Source: Gymnodinialimonas sp. 57CJ19 (GTDB lineage: Bacteria > Pseudomonadota > Alphaproteobacteria > Rhodobacterales > Rhodobacteraceae). From it: a stretch of DNA of 64,000 nt. The notes under the pieces are model-generated. The model saw only the letters and a list, made by a program, of their open reading frames with translations. It ran no database searches and was not told where the DNA came from. Shown piece by piece: positions 1 to 10,409 of the stretch; the stretch's first letter is position 1; each line of letters begins with the position of its first letter. The position numbers and the translations under genes were made by a program. Location: positions 2,392,001 through 2,456,000 of the forward strand of contig NZ_CP151587.1 of NCBI RefSeq assembly GCF_038396845.1, given 5' to 3'.

Positions 1-876
1 CAGGCGATGTTGGAAGACCCCGACATGAAGCCGCTGGCGCTGGAGGAACTGCCGCGCCTGGAGGCCGCGATCCCCGAAGCCGAGCAAAGCCTGCAACTGG
101 CGCTTCTGCCCAAGGATGCCGCCGACGCACGCCCCGCGATGATCGAGATCCGCCCCGGCACCGGCGGCGACGAAGCGGCGCTGTTCGCCGGTGACTTGCT
201 GCGCATGTATACGCGCTACGCCGAAGCGCGAGGCTGGCGGATAGAGCTGGTGGATTTGCAGGAAAGCGATCTGGGCGGGATCAAGGAATGCACGGCGCGG
301 GTGGAAGGCGAAAACGTCTTTGCGCGTCTGAAATTCGAATCCGGCGTGCACCGGGTGCAACGGGTGCCGGAAACGGAATCCGGCGGGCGTATCCATACCT
401 CTGCCGCTACTGTCGCTGTTCTGCCCGAGGCCGAGGACGTGGATATCGACATCCCCGCCACGGATATCCGCATCGACACGATGCGTGCCAGCGGGGCAGG
501 CGGGCAGCATGTGAACACCACCGATTCCGCCGTGCGCATCACCCACGTGCCGTCGGGGATCGTTGTGGTCAGTTCCGAGAAATCCCAACACCGCAACCGT
601 GAAATCGCGATGCAGACCCTGCGCACGCGGCTTTATGATCTGGAACGGCAGAAGGCCGATGATGCCATGGCCGCGGACCGAAAGGCGCAGATTGGCTCGG
701 GCGACCGATCTGAACGGATCAGGACCTATAATTTCCCCCAAGGGCGGATGACGGACCATCGGATTAACCTGACGCTTTATAAGCTGGACGCGGTGATGCA
801 GGGCGATCTGGACGAGATCGTGGATGCCCTGACGGCCGAGGATCAGGCGATGAAACTGGCCGAGATGAACGGGTGA
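1..876 (+). CDS. prfA: Peptide chain release factor 1, 5'-truncated by window edge
   Basis: RF1 recognises UAA and UAG in the ribosomal A site and triggers hydrolysis of peptidyl-tRNA. The frame is open from base 1, so the N-terminal domain lies partly outside the window; about 290 C-terminal residues are seen. The stop-codon-reading P-x-T tripeptide appears as P-E-T at bases 367-375, which marks RF1 rather than RF2. The catalytic GGQ is at 499-507 within [14 protein letters not shown], the Gln methylated by PrmC. The next gene, prmC, encodes that methylase and starts inside this stop codon (GTGA), so the pair is translationally coupled. No oddities are visible. Confidence 0.97.
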   Translation, partial: QAMLEDPDMKPLALEELPRLEAAIPEAEQSLQLALLPKDAADARPAMIEIRPGTGGDEAALFAGDLLRMYTRYAEARGWRIELVDLQESDLGGIKECTARVEGENVFARLKFESGVHRVQRVPETESGGRIHTSAATVAVLPEAEDVDIDIPATDIRIDTMRASGAGGQHVNTTDSAVRITHVPSGIVVVSSEKSQHRNREIAMQTLRTRLYDLERQKADDAMAADRKAQIGSGDRSERIRTYNFPQGRMTDHRINLTLYKLDAVMQGDLDEIVDALTAEDQAMKLAEMNG

Positions 877-1712
877 GTAAGCCGCGCCTGCGCGATGTCC
901 ACATCGCTTACGTTAACGCCGTTAAGGATTTCACCGGCAGCTATGAGGCGGGCCGGGAGGCGGGGCTTGTCATCACGCATCTGACGGGGATGAGTCGGGT
1001 GCAGCAAAGCGTCGGCGGTGGCGATGTGTTTGAGGGCGATCCCGCGCAGTTGGACGCGATTATTGCCGCGCGGCGCTCGCGCCAACCTTTGGCGCAGATC
1101 CTGGGCTTTGCGCCCTTTCGCGACCGCCTGTTCCGGGTGACGCCCGATGTCCTGTCGCCGCGTGCCGATACCGAACGGCTCCTCGATGCCGCTTTGGCGG
1201 CCTCTCCTCGCCGCTTTCTGGATTTGGGCACCGGGCCGGGCACCGTGGCATTGACGCTACTGGCGGAACTGCCAGAGGCGGAAGCGGTGGCCAGCGACAT
1301 ATCGTCGGCGGCGCTGGCGGTGGCGGCCGAGAATGCCGAGAGCCTTGGCGTCGCCGACCGCGTCACCTTGGTGCAAAGCGACTGGCTGGCCGCGATCGAG
1401 GGCAGCTTCGATCTGATCGTGTCCAATCCGCCCTATGTGGACGCGGAGACCTACGCCACGTTGCAGCCCGAGATCACCCGGTGGGAGCCGGAGATCGCCC
1501 TGACCCCCGGCGGTGACGGGCTGGACGCCTACCGCATCATTACCGCCCATGCGCCCGCCCACCTGCGCCCCGGCGGCGCGTTGATGGTTGAAATCGGCTT
1601 TGACCAAGGGGCGGCTGTGGCGGCGCTTTTTGCGAACGCGGACCTGTCCAATATCAAGGTGTTAACGGACCTTAACGGAAAATCCCGCGTTGTGCGGGGC
1701 TTTCGGCGGTAA
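873..1712 (+). CDS. prmC: Peptide chain release factor N5-glutamine methyltransferase
   Basis: PrmC (HemK family) uses S-adenosylmethionine to methylate the GGQ glutamine of release factors in the cytoplasm. The 279-aa protein has an N-terminal helical region, then a Rossmann methyltransferase fold with the SAM-binding stretch [16 protein letters not shown] and the glutamine-amide-binding motif NPPY at residue 185. The GTG start overlaps the prfA stop, as expected for its substrate partner. The length fits the family. A later start is conceivable because the first 30 residues are not strongly conserved, but the GTGA coupling favours this one. Confidence 0.95.
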   Translation: MSKPRLRDVHIAYVNAVKDFTGSYEAGREAGLVITHLTGMSRVQQSVGGGDVFEGDPAQLDAIIAARRSRQPLAQILGFAPFRDRLFRVTPDVLSPRADTERLLDAALAASPRRFLDLGTGPGTVALTLLAELPEAEAVASDISSAALAVAAENAESLGVADRVTLVQSDWLAAIEGSFDLIVSNPPYVDAETYATLQPEITRWEPEIALTPGGDGLDAYRIITAHAPAHLRPGGALMVEIGFDQGAAVAALFANADLSNIKVLTDLNGKSRVVRGFRR

Positions 1713-1946
1713 ACAGCGCGATTTCGTGCCGAAAACACTGTTATTCGCTAATTTGTGCTAGACTCAACGCGGCGCACATGTGTAATCACTTCCAAGCGCG
1801 AACCGAGGCTTTCCAAGCCCGCCGCGCTTTTCTCGCCAGATCGCGCAGTGCCAGGACCCGGCACAACCACGCGCAGACTGAGACTTCCCGGGCCCCGCCA
1901 AAGTTGCGATGTGGCCGCCAACCAGGACCACTGGATTAGTACACAC

Positions 1947-2666
1947 ATGAGATCTTCGAAGAACCGCTCGCGGTCCAAAGGTAACCGCAACCGCAATGGC
2001 TCGGTTGGGAATATTGTTAACCGGGTATTCGACTCGTCGGGCCCAGAAGGCAAAGTGCGCGGAACGCCGCAGCAGATTGTCGATAAGTATAACCAGCTGA
2101 CCCGTGACGCGCAGTTGTCCAATGACCGCGTCGCTGCCGAAAGCTTCCAGCAACACGCCGAGCATTACACCCGCATGTTGGCCCAGGCGCAGCGCGAGCA
2201 AGAGGCCAAGCAGGCCCAACATCAGGCCAACCAGCAAAGCAACCAGGGCGGTGGCGGCAACCAGCAGGGCGGTAACGACCAGCAGGGCGGCAATCAGGGT
2301 AACAACAATCAAGGCGACCAAAAGGGCGGCAACCGCCGCAACCGTGGCGGCGGCCAGGATCACCAGCAGCAGGGCGGCCAACAGGCGGACCAGAAGCAGC
2401 AGGATGAGGGCAAGACCGATCAGCCAGCCGTGGAAGCGCAGCAGGGTTCTTTCGATGCTGTAATTGATCCGGCCACGGGTGATAGCGGTCTGGTGGAAAC
2501 GCCGGAAAACGCGCCCAAGCCCAAACGGCCCCGGACCCGGCGGCGCAAGGCGGACACGCCCAAGGACGCCCCAAGCGACGCGCCCTCGGCGGACGCCCCC
2601 GCAGCGGATGCCCCAGAGGCCAGCGACGGCGGAGACGGTAAGCCTCCGCAAGAAGCCGCGGAATAA
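1947..2666 (+). CDS. DUF4167 domain-containing protein
   Basis: This 239-aa protein belongs to the alphaproteobacterial DUF4167 family, whose function is unknown. The N-terminal basic segment (MRSSKNRSRSKGNRNRNG) and the helix around GTPQQIVDKYNQLTRDAQ are the conserved part, within roughly residues 1-85. The rest is low-complexity: a Gln/Gly/Asn-rich tract at about residues 95-155, then an Ala/Asp/Pro-rich acidic tail. The basic head suggests nucleic-acid or ribosome contact, which is inference only. The ATG at 1947 was chosen because the conserved family sequence begins there; the frame is open further upstream but that part looks non-coding. It follows prmC, as in relatives, and a strong terminator follows. 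Confidence 0.85.
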   Translation: MRSSKNRSRSKGNRNRNGSVGNIVNRVFDSSGPEGKVRGTPQQIVDKYNQLTRDAQLSNDRVAAESFQQHAEHYTRMLAQAQREQEAKQAQHQANQQSNQGGGGNQQGGNDQQGGNQGNNNQGDQKGGNRRNRGGGQDHQQQGGQQADQKQQDEGKTDQPAVEAQQGSFDAVIDPATGDSGLVETPENAPKPKRPRTRRRKADTPKDAPSDAPSADAPAADAPEASDGGDGKPPQEAAE

Positions 2667-2674
2667 ACGATACG

Positions 2675-2704
2675 AAAAAGGGGCCTTCGCGGGCCCCTTT
2701 TTTA
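2675..2704 (+). terminator. Rho-independent terminator after DUF4167 gene
   Basis: An inverted repeat GGGGCC/GGCCCC is preceded by an A run and followed by seven T residues. It lies between convergent genes (DUF4167 on plus, rsmA on minus) and could work in both directions. Confidence 0.85.
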
Positions 2705-2738
2705 TTGGAAAGAAACGCACCGTGGCGCGGGCGTTCGT

Positions 2739-3596
2739 TCAGCCACGCGGTGTAATCACGTCTTCCATCACACGGGCCAAGGCGCAGAACCCTTCCAGCG
2801 GCACCTGCTCGGCCCGCTCCGTGGGCTTCAGCCCGGCTTTCAGCAGGCGATCTTCGATATCCGGGGCAAGGCCCTTGAGGGCCGCGCGCAGCATCTTGCG
2901 CCGTTGCCCGAAGGCGGTGGCGACAATGCGCGACAGCACATGGGCGTCGGCTTTGAACCGGGGAGCGGGCAGGGCGGTGAAATGGACCACGGCCGAATGC
3001 ACCTTGGGCGGCGGGGAAAAGGCCTCAGGCGGAAGGCTCATCACGATCCGAGGGTCCGCGCGCCATTGTGACAGGATCGCCAAACGCCCGTAGGTCTTGG
3101 AGCCGGGCTTGGCGACGATCCGTTCCGCAACCTCGCGTTGGAACATCAGGGTCAGGCTTTCCCAAGGGGGCGGCCAAGAGGCCGGGGTCAGCCAGCGCAC
3201 CAGCAATTCGGTGCCCACGTTGTAGGGGAGGTTCGCCACGATCTTGCGTGGCGCTTGCAGCTCTGCCTCCCAATCCAGTTCCAGCGCGTCGGCGTTGAGA
3301 ACCTTCAACTTGCCCGGATAGGCGGCCTCGATCTCGGCCAGGACGGGCAGGCAGCGGGGGTCTTTTTCCACCGCCACGACCCGGCGGGCCCCTTCCGCCA
3401 GAAGTCCCCGCGTCAGACCGCCGGGGCCGGGGCCGACCTCTAGAATATCCGCGCCGGAAAGATCCCCCGCCAGACGGGCAATCTTGGCGGTCAGGTTCAA
3501 GTCCAACAGGAAGTTTTGACCCAATGCCTTGCGAGCAGACAGCTCATGGGTGGCGATGACCTCTCGCAGGGGAGGTAGATCGTCGATGCCACTCAT
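2739..3596 (-). CDS. rsmA: 16S rRNA (A1518/A1519-N6)-dimethyltransferase
   Basis: RsmA (KsgA) dimethylates two adjacent adenines in the 3' hairpin of 16S rRNA during small-subunit maturation. The 285-aa protein shows the SAM-binding motif [16 protein letters not shown] and the catalytic motif NLPYNVG. The start at 3596 ([13 protein letters not shown]) was chosen because an AGAAAGGA ribosome-binding site lies just upstream and family homology begins there; the longer open frame is GC-rich spacer. It is the last gene of the lptF-lptG-lptD-surA-pdxA-rsmA series, about 135 bp after pdxA, and surA-pdxA-rsmA order is common in proteobacteria. Confidence 0.96.
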   Translation of the reverse strand: MSGIDDLPPLREVIATHELSARKALGQNFLLDLNLTAKIARLAGDLSGADILEVGPGPGGLTRGLLAEGARRVVAVEKDPRCLPVLAEIEAAYPGKLKVLNADALELDWEAELQAPRKIVANLPYNVGTELLVRWLTPASWPPPWESLTLMFQREVAERIVAKPGSKTYGRLAILSQWRADPRIVMSLPPEAFSPPPKVHSAVVHFTALPAPRFKADAHVLSRIVATAFGQRRKMLRAALKGLAPDIEDRLLKAGLKPTERAEQVPLEGFCALARVMEDVITPRG

Positions 3597-3732
3597 GGGG
3601 CGTCCTTTCTGATGGGGCGCGTCCGCAGATTGTGCGGCGCCAAGGGCGCTGTGCAATCTGCCACGTCGCTTGCGGGGCGCAGGGGCCCCTTCGGGCCCGA
3701 GCACGCCTGAAGGCAACGGGCGAAACGCCGGG

Positions 3733-4734
3733 TCATTGGGGTGTCGTCCATTGGCTTCGGGCGTGCGCCATATCACGGGCCATGTTCAGCGCGGCAATCA
3801 ACGAGGTCGCATCGGCCATGCCTTTTCCGGCGATATCAAAGGCGGTGCCATGATCGGGAGAGGTGCGGATGAACGGCAGCCCGAGGGTCACGTTCACGCC
3901 GCCGGCAAAGTCGATGGTCTTGATCGGGATCAGTGCCTGGTCGTGGTACATCGCCACCGCTGCGTCATAGCGGGCGCGGGCGCTGGCGTGGAACATCGTG
4001 TCGGCGGACGCCGGCCCGCTGATCGTCAGCCCTTCTGCGCGCAGCCCGTCCAGAACGGGGGCGATCATGTCGATTTCTTCTTGGCCCATTGCGCCGCCTT
4101 CGCCCGCATGGGGGTTCAGGCCCGCCACCGCGATCCTTGGGGCGCTTATGCCGAAATCCTGGCGCAAAGCGGCCTCGGTAATGCGGATCGTGTCTCGCAA
4201 CAGGTCAGGTGTGAGGGCGCTTGGCACCGCGTCGATCGAGATGTGGATCGTCACCGGCACCACCCGCAATTCCGAGCAGGCAAGCATCATCACGACACGG
4301 TCAACTCCCGCCAAGTGGGCGAGGTATTCCGTATGGCCGGGAAAGCCAAAGCCCGCGCCGTCTTTCAGCGCTTTCTTGTGGATCGGACCGGTTGTCAGGG
4401 CCGAGGCTTCGCCGCGCATCACCAGATCCACGCCCCGTGCGATCACGTCAATGACCCCTTGGGCATTGGCCGCGTCCGGTTGGCCGGGAACGGCGGGGGC
4501 GGCGAAGGAGTGGGGCAAAACCGGCAAACCGCTGCGGCTGGCCGTAGGCGCCTCGGCTGGGGACGTGATTTCAACCACCGCCGCGCCATGGCCCGCCAAA
4601 TGCGCCGGGTCACCGATCACGAAAAACGGCAATTCCGCGCCCAAGGCCGCCCAAGCGCGGGCAGCGATTTCCGGGCCGACGCCCGCAGGCTCACCCACGG
4701 ATAGGGCGATAGGGGCCGTCTGCTGGAGGGTCAT
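3733..4734 (-). CDS. pdxA: 4-hydroxythreonine-4-phosphate dehydrogenase
   Basis: PdxA oxidises 4-phosphohydroxy-L-threonine with NAD in the DXP-dependent branch of pyridoxal 5'-phosphate synthesis. The 333-aa length is typical. The opening segment [20 protein letters not shown] and the metal and substrate region [14 protein letters not shown] are characteristic. Its ATG directly follows the surA stop (TAAATG), so the two genes are almost certainly co-translated. A GC-rich spacer of about 135 bp with an inverted repeat separates it from rsmA. Confidence 0.96.
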   Translation of the reverse strand: MTLQQTAPIALSVGEPAGVGPEIAARAWAALGAELPFFVIGDPAHLAGHGAAVVEITSPAEAPTASRSGLPVLPHSFAAPAVPGQPDAANAQGVIDVIARGVDLVMRGEASALTTGPIHKKALKDGAGFGFPGHTEYLAHLAGVDRVVMMLACSELRVVPVTIHISIDAVPSALTPDLLRDTIRITEAALRQDFGISAPRIAVAGLNPHAGEGGAMGQEEIDMIAPVLDGLRAEGLTISGPASADTMFHASARARYDAAVAMYHDQALIPIKTIDFAGGVNVTLGLPFIRTSPDHGTAFDIAGKGMADATSLIAALNMARDMAHARSQWTTPQ

Positions 4735-5991
4735 TTAGTTGACGTAGTTGATGCGGGCTTCGCCACGCAGTTGTTCCAGATAATTCGCCGACAAGCGCTG
4801 CATTTGCTGACCGAAAAGCTGTTCCCGGATGCCGTCAATACCCGCTTCTGGTTCGGCTGATACGCGGTCACAGAGCATCACGGCCAGAAGCACGGTGCCA
4901 TTGTTGCGGGTGACAGCGGTGGTCATCTCGTGGTTGTCCAAGGTGCGCAGGGCAAGGGCGATGTCGTCGGGAACCTGGCTTGGCGGCACGTTGTGGCGTT
5001 CAAAGGCGTGGGGGATCACGCCATTGAAGTCGTTGCAAACGTCCACGGCGCTGTCCAGACGTGCGGCTTCGGCCAGCGTCTCGGGGGTGCGGCCACCGGG
5101 CAGGGCAATGGTGACGTAGTCGATCGCGGTGATCGGAAGCCGCGGAGAGGTAACCTCGCGCTGGCCTCGGAATTGGAACAGAGCATAGGCTTGGCCGCCG
5201 CCCAAAGGCACGGGTTGGCTGACCTGACCGTAGCCCATGTTCATGAACATCTCGCGCAGGCCTTCGGGCAGTTGGTTCAGGGGGCGCCATCCGGTCACGC
5301 CTCCGGCTTCCCGGGTGGGTGCGGCCGAAAAGCGGCGGGCGGCTTCGGAGAATTGCTCGACGTCGCCGTTGATCTGGCTGCCAAGGCGGCCCAGTTCGGA
5401 CTGCAGATTCGATTGGTTTTCCGGGGTGACGGGGATGATGATCTCGGCCAGCGCGATCTCGATCCCGCCGCCCAGAACGGTGCCCAGTTCCAACGCCCGT
5501 TCTACATCTTCGTCGGTGATTTCCACCAGCGGCGCGAACCGCGCGCGCACGACATTGCGCCATGTGATGCCGTTGGCCACGAAGTCCCGCACGGTTTCGG
5601 GGGCAACGCCCGCCTGACCCATCTGGCGCAGGAATTGTTCGGGCCCAAGGTTGGCGCGGGCGGCAAATTCGCCCAAGCCCGCCTCAATCGCATCAGGGGA
5701 AGCTTCGGCTCCTACGGCCAATCCAGCGTTCACCTGCAATCGCTCATTCACCAGTGCTACAATCGCCTGTGCACGCAGGTCGCCTTGGGCATTCAGCGCC
5801 TGAAGGAACAGCATCCTTTGGGAGATCTCGTAGTTCGTGACGACGCTATCATCGACCTCAATCGCCACAGAGAAGGGGTTTTGCGCCGCAGCGGGGGCGG
5901 CAATCGCCATTCCGAGGCACAACACCGATAGTGCCACCACTTGCCGTGTCATCTGCCGCAAACGAAGTGCTGCCAAGACCATGCCGTTCAT
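4735..5991 (-). CDS. surA: Periplasmic chaperone/peptidyl-prolyl isomerase SurA
   Basis: SurA escorts unfolded outer-membrane proteins such as LptD through the periplasm. The start at 5991 is preceded by AGGGG at good spacing and gives a signal peptide ending APAAAQ; an ATG at 6009 in the same frame is the alternative. After cleavage come the SurA N-terminal chaperone domain (IEVDDSVVTNYEISQRMLFL) and a single parvulin-like region (LAEIIIPVTPEN through GGVTGWRPLNQLPEGL). The 418-aa protein appears to have one recognisable PPIase domain where E. coli SurA has two. It sits between lptD and pdxA, as is usual. Confidence 0.92.
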   Translation of the reverse strand: MNGMVLAALRLRQMTRQVVALSVLCLGMAIAAPAAAQNPFSVAIEVDDSVVTNYEISQRMLFLQALNAQGDLRAQAIVALVNERLQVNAGLAVGAEASPDAIEAGLGEFAARANLGPEQFLRQMGQAGVAPETVRDFVANGITWRNVVRARFAPLVEITDEDVERALELGTVLGGGIEIALAEIIIPVTPENQSNLQSELGRLGSQINGDVEQFSEAARRFSAAPTREAGGVTGWRPLNQLPEGLREMFMNMGYGQVSQPVPLGGGQAYALFQFRGQREVTSPRLPITAIDYVTIALPGGRTPETLAEAARLDSAVDVCNDFNGVIPHAFERHNVPPSQVPDDIALALRTLDNHEMTTAVTRNNGTVLLAVMLCDRVSAEPEAGIDGIREQLFGQQMQRLSANYLEQLRGEARINYVN

Positions 5992-6064
5992 ACGTGAACC
6001 CCTGTTCATTCTTCTCTGCCTGCGCGGTTGCGAGGCGTATTTAATCACAGGCCCATGTCGAGCC

Positions 6065-8203
6065 CTAGCCGCGGCAACTACGCGCCACCGAGCGGCCTTC
6101 GCGCCCGGCCCCAAACCCGGCCAACGATACGGTCAGGCCAAAGGTCGTGGCCGGTTCAACGGCGCTGGTAGTCGTATATCGGCGCGCGACCGAAAACTCC
6201 ATATCCAGACATTCATTCGTGTAGCCCAAAGTCACGGCAGCGCGGGTGGCTTCATTGCCATAGAAGTCATAGCGGAAATCCAGCCCCGCATCCCAGCCGC
6301 TGTTCAGCATATATTCGCCGTCGAAGGCCAGTTCTGCCAGTGGATCATCGCGCTGTTCGCCGCTGTCGGCATCGAGGAACGTATAAGTCGAAACGATCTC
6401 GTGGCGGTCCCCGCTCCAGTACAAGGCAAATTCGCTGGAGGTGAAGTCAAAGGACCTGTTGAAGAGGGACCGGTTGATGAAGCTTAAGCTGTCATTGAAG
6501 CTGACATGGGCGGCCAGCAAGTAATCGGATTGCGTCCCGTCCAGCCCCGAGCCGTCGGTGAATTGCCCTTCATCTTCGGACCGCAGGACGACGCCGCCGG
6601 CCAGACCAAGGGTCAGCCCACCGGGCGCGACGCGGCTATAGGACAGGCCGAGGTTCGCCCGCGCCCCGATTTCGCGCCGGTCAGAGCCGGGCAGCCGGTC
6701 GAGGGAGAACAGGTTCGCCTCGTCAAATTCCACGATGAAGCTGTCCTCATTGGGTGGGGCATTTCCGTAGGAGTCAGACCACACGAATTGCGCAATGGGC
6801 TCAATCACATGGCTGACGCCCGAGTCGCTGATCGCTTGGAACGGGTAGCGCAATTCCACGGCGGCATAGGGGGTCAGGCGCTGCACGGTCGTGTCAAAGG
6901 CACTGTCTTGCAGGGTGTTGTAGACGCCCCCATGCAAAGCGCCCTGAAACGTCGTCAACAGACCGCCAAAGGTTTCCGAGCGATGCCAATCCAACGCGCC
7001 CGTGACACGGAACACATCGCGCCCGTCATCGCCATCGACGCTGGAGTAGCGATAGAACCCGGTGCCCTCCAACTCTGCGGTCAGGGTGCCGCCGATCACC
7101 GGCGGCACGATCCGGCGGGTGATTTCGGCGTGGGCGACACGGGTGGGCAGGATCTCGTTGTCGACGCCTTCGCGCAGGGACTCGTATAGGGTGGCCGAGG
7201 CCTCGACGTACTCATCGCGGCGCACCCGGCTGATGCGGGCGTAGCTTTCCAACAGGTCGGGTGAATTGAAACCATAGGTTGTCAAATAGCCCCGGTCGCT
7301 GACGGCCTGCACCTGCACATCCAGCGTGTAGTCGCGGGGAAGCTCGAAACTGGCATCGCCGAACAGATAGGCACGGGTGTCGTTGTCTGTCAGATCATCC
7401 CAGGACACGGCACCGTCAATTTGCAGCTCGCCGTTGCGGTAGGCTTGGCGGTAGCGCAGTTCAACCGTCTGGGTGCCAAGGCCGATCCAAGGTGTAACCG
7501 TGATGTCGGCATGGTCGCCCAATTCGATGAAATAGGGCACTCGAATTTGCGTGCCCGTCAGATCATCGGCGCTGATGGAGGGGGCCAGAAAACCGGTGGC
7601 ACGTTCCAGCGTGGGGTCGGGCAGGCGCATGCGCGGCAGAAAGAACACCGGAATACCCAACACGCGCAACTGCGCGTTGTCGAAGTAAAGCTGTTGTTCC
7701 TCGGCATCATGGATGATGCGGCGGGCGCGGATTTCCCACAGTGGGGTGGGGTTATCGAAACAGACCTCACACGACGAGGCGACGGCCTGATAAAGCTGCG
7801 TGTAGCGTCCCTCGGAATGGGTGATCTCGGAGGCTGCGACCTGCAATTGGCGGTCCAGAACCAGCCGGGCCGATTGCAAGACGCCGTTTTGCAGATCCGC
7901 GGACAATTCGGCGAAGTCGGCAACAAAGACGGTGCCCCCGTCGGCGTCGACCAGCGTCAGCGGGCCTTGCACGCGCAGATTATCGGCGGTGCCATCGTAG
8001 GTGATGGATTCCGCGCGCAATCGCATGCCTTCGTAGAAGACCTCAACCGCGCCGCGTGCCGTGACGGTGCTGGAGCCGTCAAAACGGATGTTGTCCGCAA
8101 TCAGCGTGGCAGGCGCAGAAGATTCCTGCGCCGCCCCCGGAGACGAGAGGCAGACGACAGCGGCCAAAACGACCGCAGCGATATGTCCGACACGGCGGGT
8201 CAC
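6065..8203 (-). CDS. lptD: LPS-assembly outer-membrane protein LptD
   Basis: LptD forms the outer-membrane beta-barrel that inserts lipopolysaccharide into the outer leaflet. The GTG start at 8203 overlaps the lptG stop (GTGA) and gives a signal peptide ending SSPGAAQ. The periplasmic OstA-like jellyroll follows (LIADNIRFDGSSTVTARGAV), then a long barrel rich in alternating aromatic strands, ending near a C-terminal VARSCRG. The 712-aa length is normal for alphaproteobacteria. Neighbours lptG and lptF encode the inner-membrane exporter, and surA downstream encodes its chaperone, so the operon is a coherent LPS-export unit. Confidence 0.95.
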   Translation of the reverse strand: MTRRVGHIAAVVLAAVVCLSSPGAAQESSAPATLIADNIRFDGSSTVTARGAVEVFYEGMRLRAESITYDGTADNLRVQGPLTLVDADGGTVFVADFAELSADLQNGVLQSARLVLDRQLQVAASEITHSEGRYTQLYQAVASSCEVCFDNPTPLWEIRARRIIHDAEEQQLYFDNAQLRVLGIPVFFLPRMRLPDPTLERATGFLAPSISADDLTGTQIRVPYFIELGDHADITVTPWIGLGTQTVELRYRQAYRNGELQIDGAVSWDDLTDNDTRAYLFGDASFELPRDYTLDVQVQAVSDRGYLTTYGFNSPDLLESYARISRVRRDEYVEASATLYESLREGVDNEILPTRVAHAEITRRIVPPVIGGTLTAELEGTGFYRYSSVDGDDGRDVFRVTGALDWHRSETFGGLLTTFQGALHGGVYNTLQDSAFDTTVQRLTPYAAVELRYPFQAISDSGVSHVIEPIAQFVWSDSYGNAPPNEDSFIVEFDEANLFSLDRLPGSDRREIGARANLGLSYSRVAPGGLTLGLAGGVVLRSEDEGQFTDGSGLDGTQSDYLLAAHVSFNDSLSFINRSLFNRSFDFTSSEFALYWSGDRHEIVSTYTFLDADSGEQRDDPLAELAFDGEYMLNSGWDAGLDFRYDFYGNEATRAAVTLGYTNECLDMEFSVARRYTTTSAVEPATTFGLTVSLAGFGAGREGRSVARSCRG

Positions 8204-9294
8204 CCATCCTCCGTATGCAATAAAAAGCCGAGCGCCAAGAGGATTGCGGCAATCGGCGGTGTCCAAGCGACCAGAGCGGCGGCCACTTGCCCGGTTTCCC
8301 CAAGAACTTCGGCGAAACGGCGAATGAATACAACGCCAAAGCCAAACAGTATGGATAGTAGCACCATGACGCCGGTTTTGCCGAAGCGGGTATGGCGCAT
8401 TGTGAAGCCCGCGCCGATCAACACCATCGCGGCCAGCAAGAGCGGCGAGGATAATTGCATCTGGAACCATGTGCGGTGTTGAAGCGCGGCAAAGCCCGCC
8501 TCATTCAGTTGGCGAATGAAGCCCGGAAGCTCGAATATCGGCACGGTCTCCGGGTCACCGAAACTATCGCGGATCTGCTCGGCCGTAAGGGTCGAGGGAA
8601 GGATCAGCGTGGCGAAATGGACGGCGTCGGCCTCGGCGTTGGATGATCCGGCCAAGGGCCAACGTTTCACGTCCGTCAGGGTCCACGCCTCCCGTTCCAG
8701 CAACGCTTCGCGGGCGTCCAGTCGCTCCAGCAAGAGGCCAGCGTCATCGAAGGTAAAGAACGAGGCGTCAAACAGATGCGTCCCGTCCGAATTCGTGGCC
8801 GAAGCGCGGATTACCGTCTGCTCGCTTTCCACGCCCTGACGCAACCACAACCCCTCACCTGTGACCGAAACCGAGCGGCTTTCCAGCCCCGACAAACGCG
8901 CCAGCGTCAGGTCGTATTGGCGAGCCGTGGCGGCGACCAACGGGTTGAGGACCAGCAAGGACAACGCCCCGATCAGCAGGGCGACCATGACCGGCGCGCT
9001 TGCAGATCTCAGGGCAGAGCGTCCAGCCGCGCGAACAACAACCAGCTCGGAAGTGCGGGCAAGCCCCAGAAACAGCACCAGGGTGGCCAGCATCACAAAC
9101 AGGGGCATCAGGCCGGTCAGACTGCGTGGCAGGTTCAGCAACGCCAATTGCAGCACGGCGGAAAACCCCTGATCCGCGCCGACACGGCGCAACTGGTCGG
9201 CCATGTCGATGGGCAGCAAAATGGCGACGAAAACCGCCAGCACGATCCCAAAGGCCACCAGAAAACGCCGCGCGATATAGAGGTCAAGGATCAT
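8200..9294 (-). CDS. lptG: LPS export ABC transporter permease LptG
   Basis: LptG is one of two permeases of the LptB2FG complex that extracts LPS from the inner membrane. The 364-aa protein begins MILDLYIARRFLVAFGIVL, with three N-terminal transmembrane helices, a periplasmic beta-jellyroll (about residues 110-255) and three C-terminal helices. The ATG at 9294 overlaps the lptF stop (ATGA), and the stop overlaps the lptD GTG start, so it is coupled at both ends. The ATPase gene lptB is not in this window. Confidence 0.95.
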   Translation of the reverse strand: MILDLYIARRFLVAFGIVLAVFVAILLPIDMADQLRRVGADQGFSAVLQLALLNLPRSLTGLMPLFVMLATLVLFLGLARTSELVVVRAAGRSALRSASAPVMVALLIGALSLLVLNPLVAATARQYDLTLARLSGLESRSVSVTGEGLWLRQGVESEQTVIRASATNSDGTHLFDASFFTFDDAGLLLERLDAREALLEREAWTLTDVKRWPLAGSSNAEADAVHFATLILPSTLTAEQIRDSFGDPETVPIFELPGFIRQLNEAGFAALQHRTWFQMQLSSPLLLAAMVLIGAGFTMRHTRFGKTGVMVLLSILFGFGVVFIRRFAEVLGETGQVAAALVAWTPPIAAILLALGFLLHTEDG

Positions 9295-10409
9295 GCCGGA
9301 ATACTCCGCCACCGGGTGGACCTGCGCATCGCCAAGACCACCATGGCCGCCGCGATACAGGCTGCCAAGGCCGGTTGCGCATAGGCCATGGGCCAGGCAT
9401 CGGCATCGGAGCGCACGATGGATTCGCCCGCGTTGCGCACCATCTGCATCGGCAACACCAGCGCCACCGCGATCATGATTTGCTTCCACACCCCAAAGCG
9501 CGAGAAACTGCCAAGCATCAGGGACGCGGCCCCGATCAGCGGCACGAAGATGACGAACAGTGATTGCGCCAGCCTGTCATGCCCCTCAAACAGCATATGG
9601 GCCAAAGGAATGTTGAGTAGGGTGGCCAAACGCTCATCCGCCGTCAGCAGAACGGCTGTCGGAAGCTCCCTCACATTCACCCGCCGCAGGGCACCGTCAT
9701 TCATCAAACTGGCGACTGAATAGGTGAAATCGTTGAAAGATATCGTCGCCAACCGCCCGGTATCCAAGTCCAACGTTTGGGCAACGCCGTCAAACATCAC
9801 CAGCCTCGGCCCGCTGTCCGAGCGCACCAAAAGCGCGTCGGTGGCGGTATAGGTCACCTCGACGCCGGGGGTGGAGGTATCTTGCAGGAACAGGTCGCGA
9901 AATTCGCCCAACTCGCTGATTTCGCGGATATAGACGGTCAGACCTGCGGCGGGGTGAATGAACTCTCCGGCGCGCAGGAAGCGGCCTGTCAGATCGTCGC
10001 GCACCTCGGCTTGGCGCTGTACGAACTGCGCCCGTGCGGTGGGGGCAAGGAAATTGCTGAGCAGGGCCACCAAGATCGCCATCAGGCAGCCGAACACAAA
10101 GACCGGGCGCAACAGGCGCAGGGCCGACAGGCCAGCGGTCTGCAACACGACCAGTTCGGAATCACTGATCAGTCGGTTGAAGATGTAGAGCGTGGCCACG
10201 AAGGCCGAAACGGGCAGGATCAATTGCACGATCCACGGCAGGGTCAGGGCCGAGAATTCCAGAAACACGCTGATGTTCTGGCCGTCTGCAATCAGGGTGT
10301 CGAACAGGCGTGCGGCTTGGTTGACCCAATAGACCGACACCAGCACAAGGCTGAAGAACCCGAACAGCATCACAAGCTGTCTTAGGATATATCGGTCGAA
10401 TTGACCCAA
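9291..10409 (-). CDS. lptF: LPS export ABC transporter permease LptF
   Basis: LptF pairs with LptG as the membrane part of the LPS extractor. The 372-aa protein starts MGQFDRYILRQLVMLFGFFS, typical of the YjgP/YjgQ family, with three helices, a periplasmic jellyroll and three C-terminal helices. It is the first gene of the minus-strand LPS-export operon and is divergent from pepA across about 160 bp, which must contain both promoters. The lptF/pepA divergent arrangement is widely conserved in proteobacteria. Confidence 0.95.
   Translation of the reverse strand: MGQFDRYILRQLVMLFGFFSLVLVSVYWVNQAARLFDTLIADGQNISVFLEFSALTLPWIVQLILPVSAFVATLYIFNRLISDSELVVLQTAGLSALRLLRPVFVFGCLMAILVALLSNFLAPTARAQFVQRQAEVRDDLTGRFLRAGEFIHPAAGLTVYIREISELGEFRDLFLQDTSTPGVEVTYTATDALLVRSDSGPRLVMFDGVAQTLDLDTGRLATISFNDFTYSVASLMNDGALRRVNVRELPTAVLLTADERLATLLNIPLAHMLFEGHDRLAQSLFVIFVPLIGAASLMLGSFSRFGVWKQIMIAVALVLPMQMVRNAGESIVRSDADAWPMAYAQPALAACIAAAMVVLAMRRSTRWRSIPA

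Noticed and set aside
2230..2400. Direct repeats of CAGGGCGG-type units
   Set aside because: They are codon repeats of the Gln/Gly/Asn-rich tract in the DUF4167 protein, not an intergenic repeat.
3597..3732. Possible small gene or terminator between pdxA and rsmA
   Set aside because: A GC-rich inverted repeat is present but lacks a T run, and no frame has a start signal; treated as spacer.
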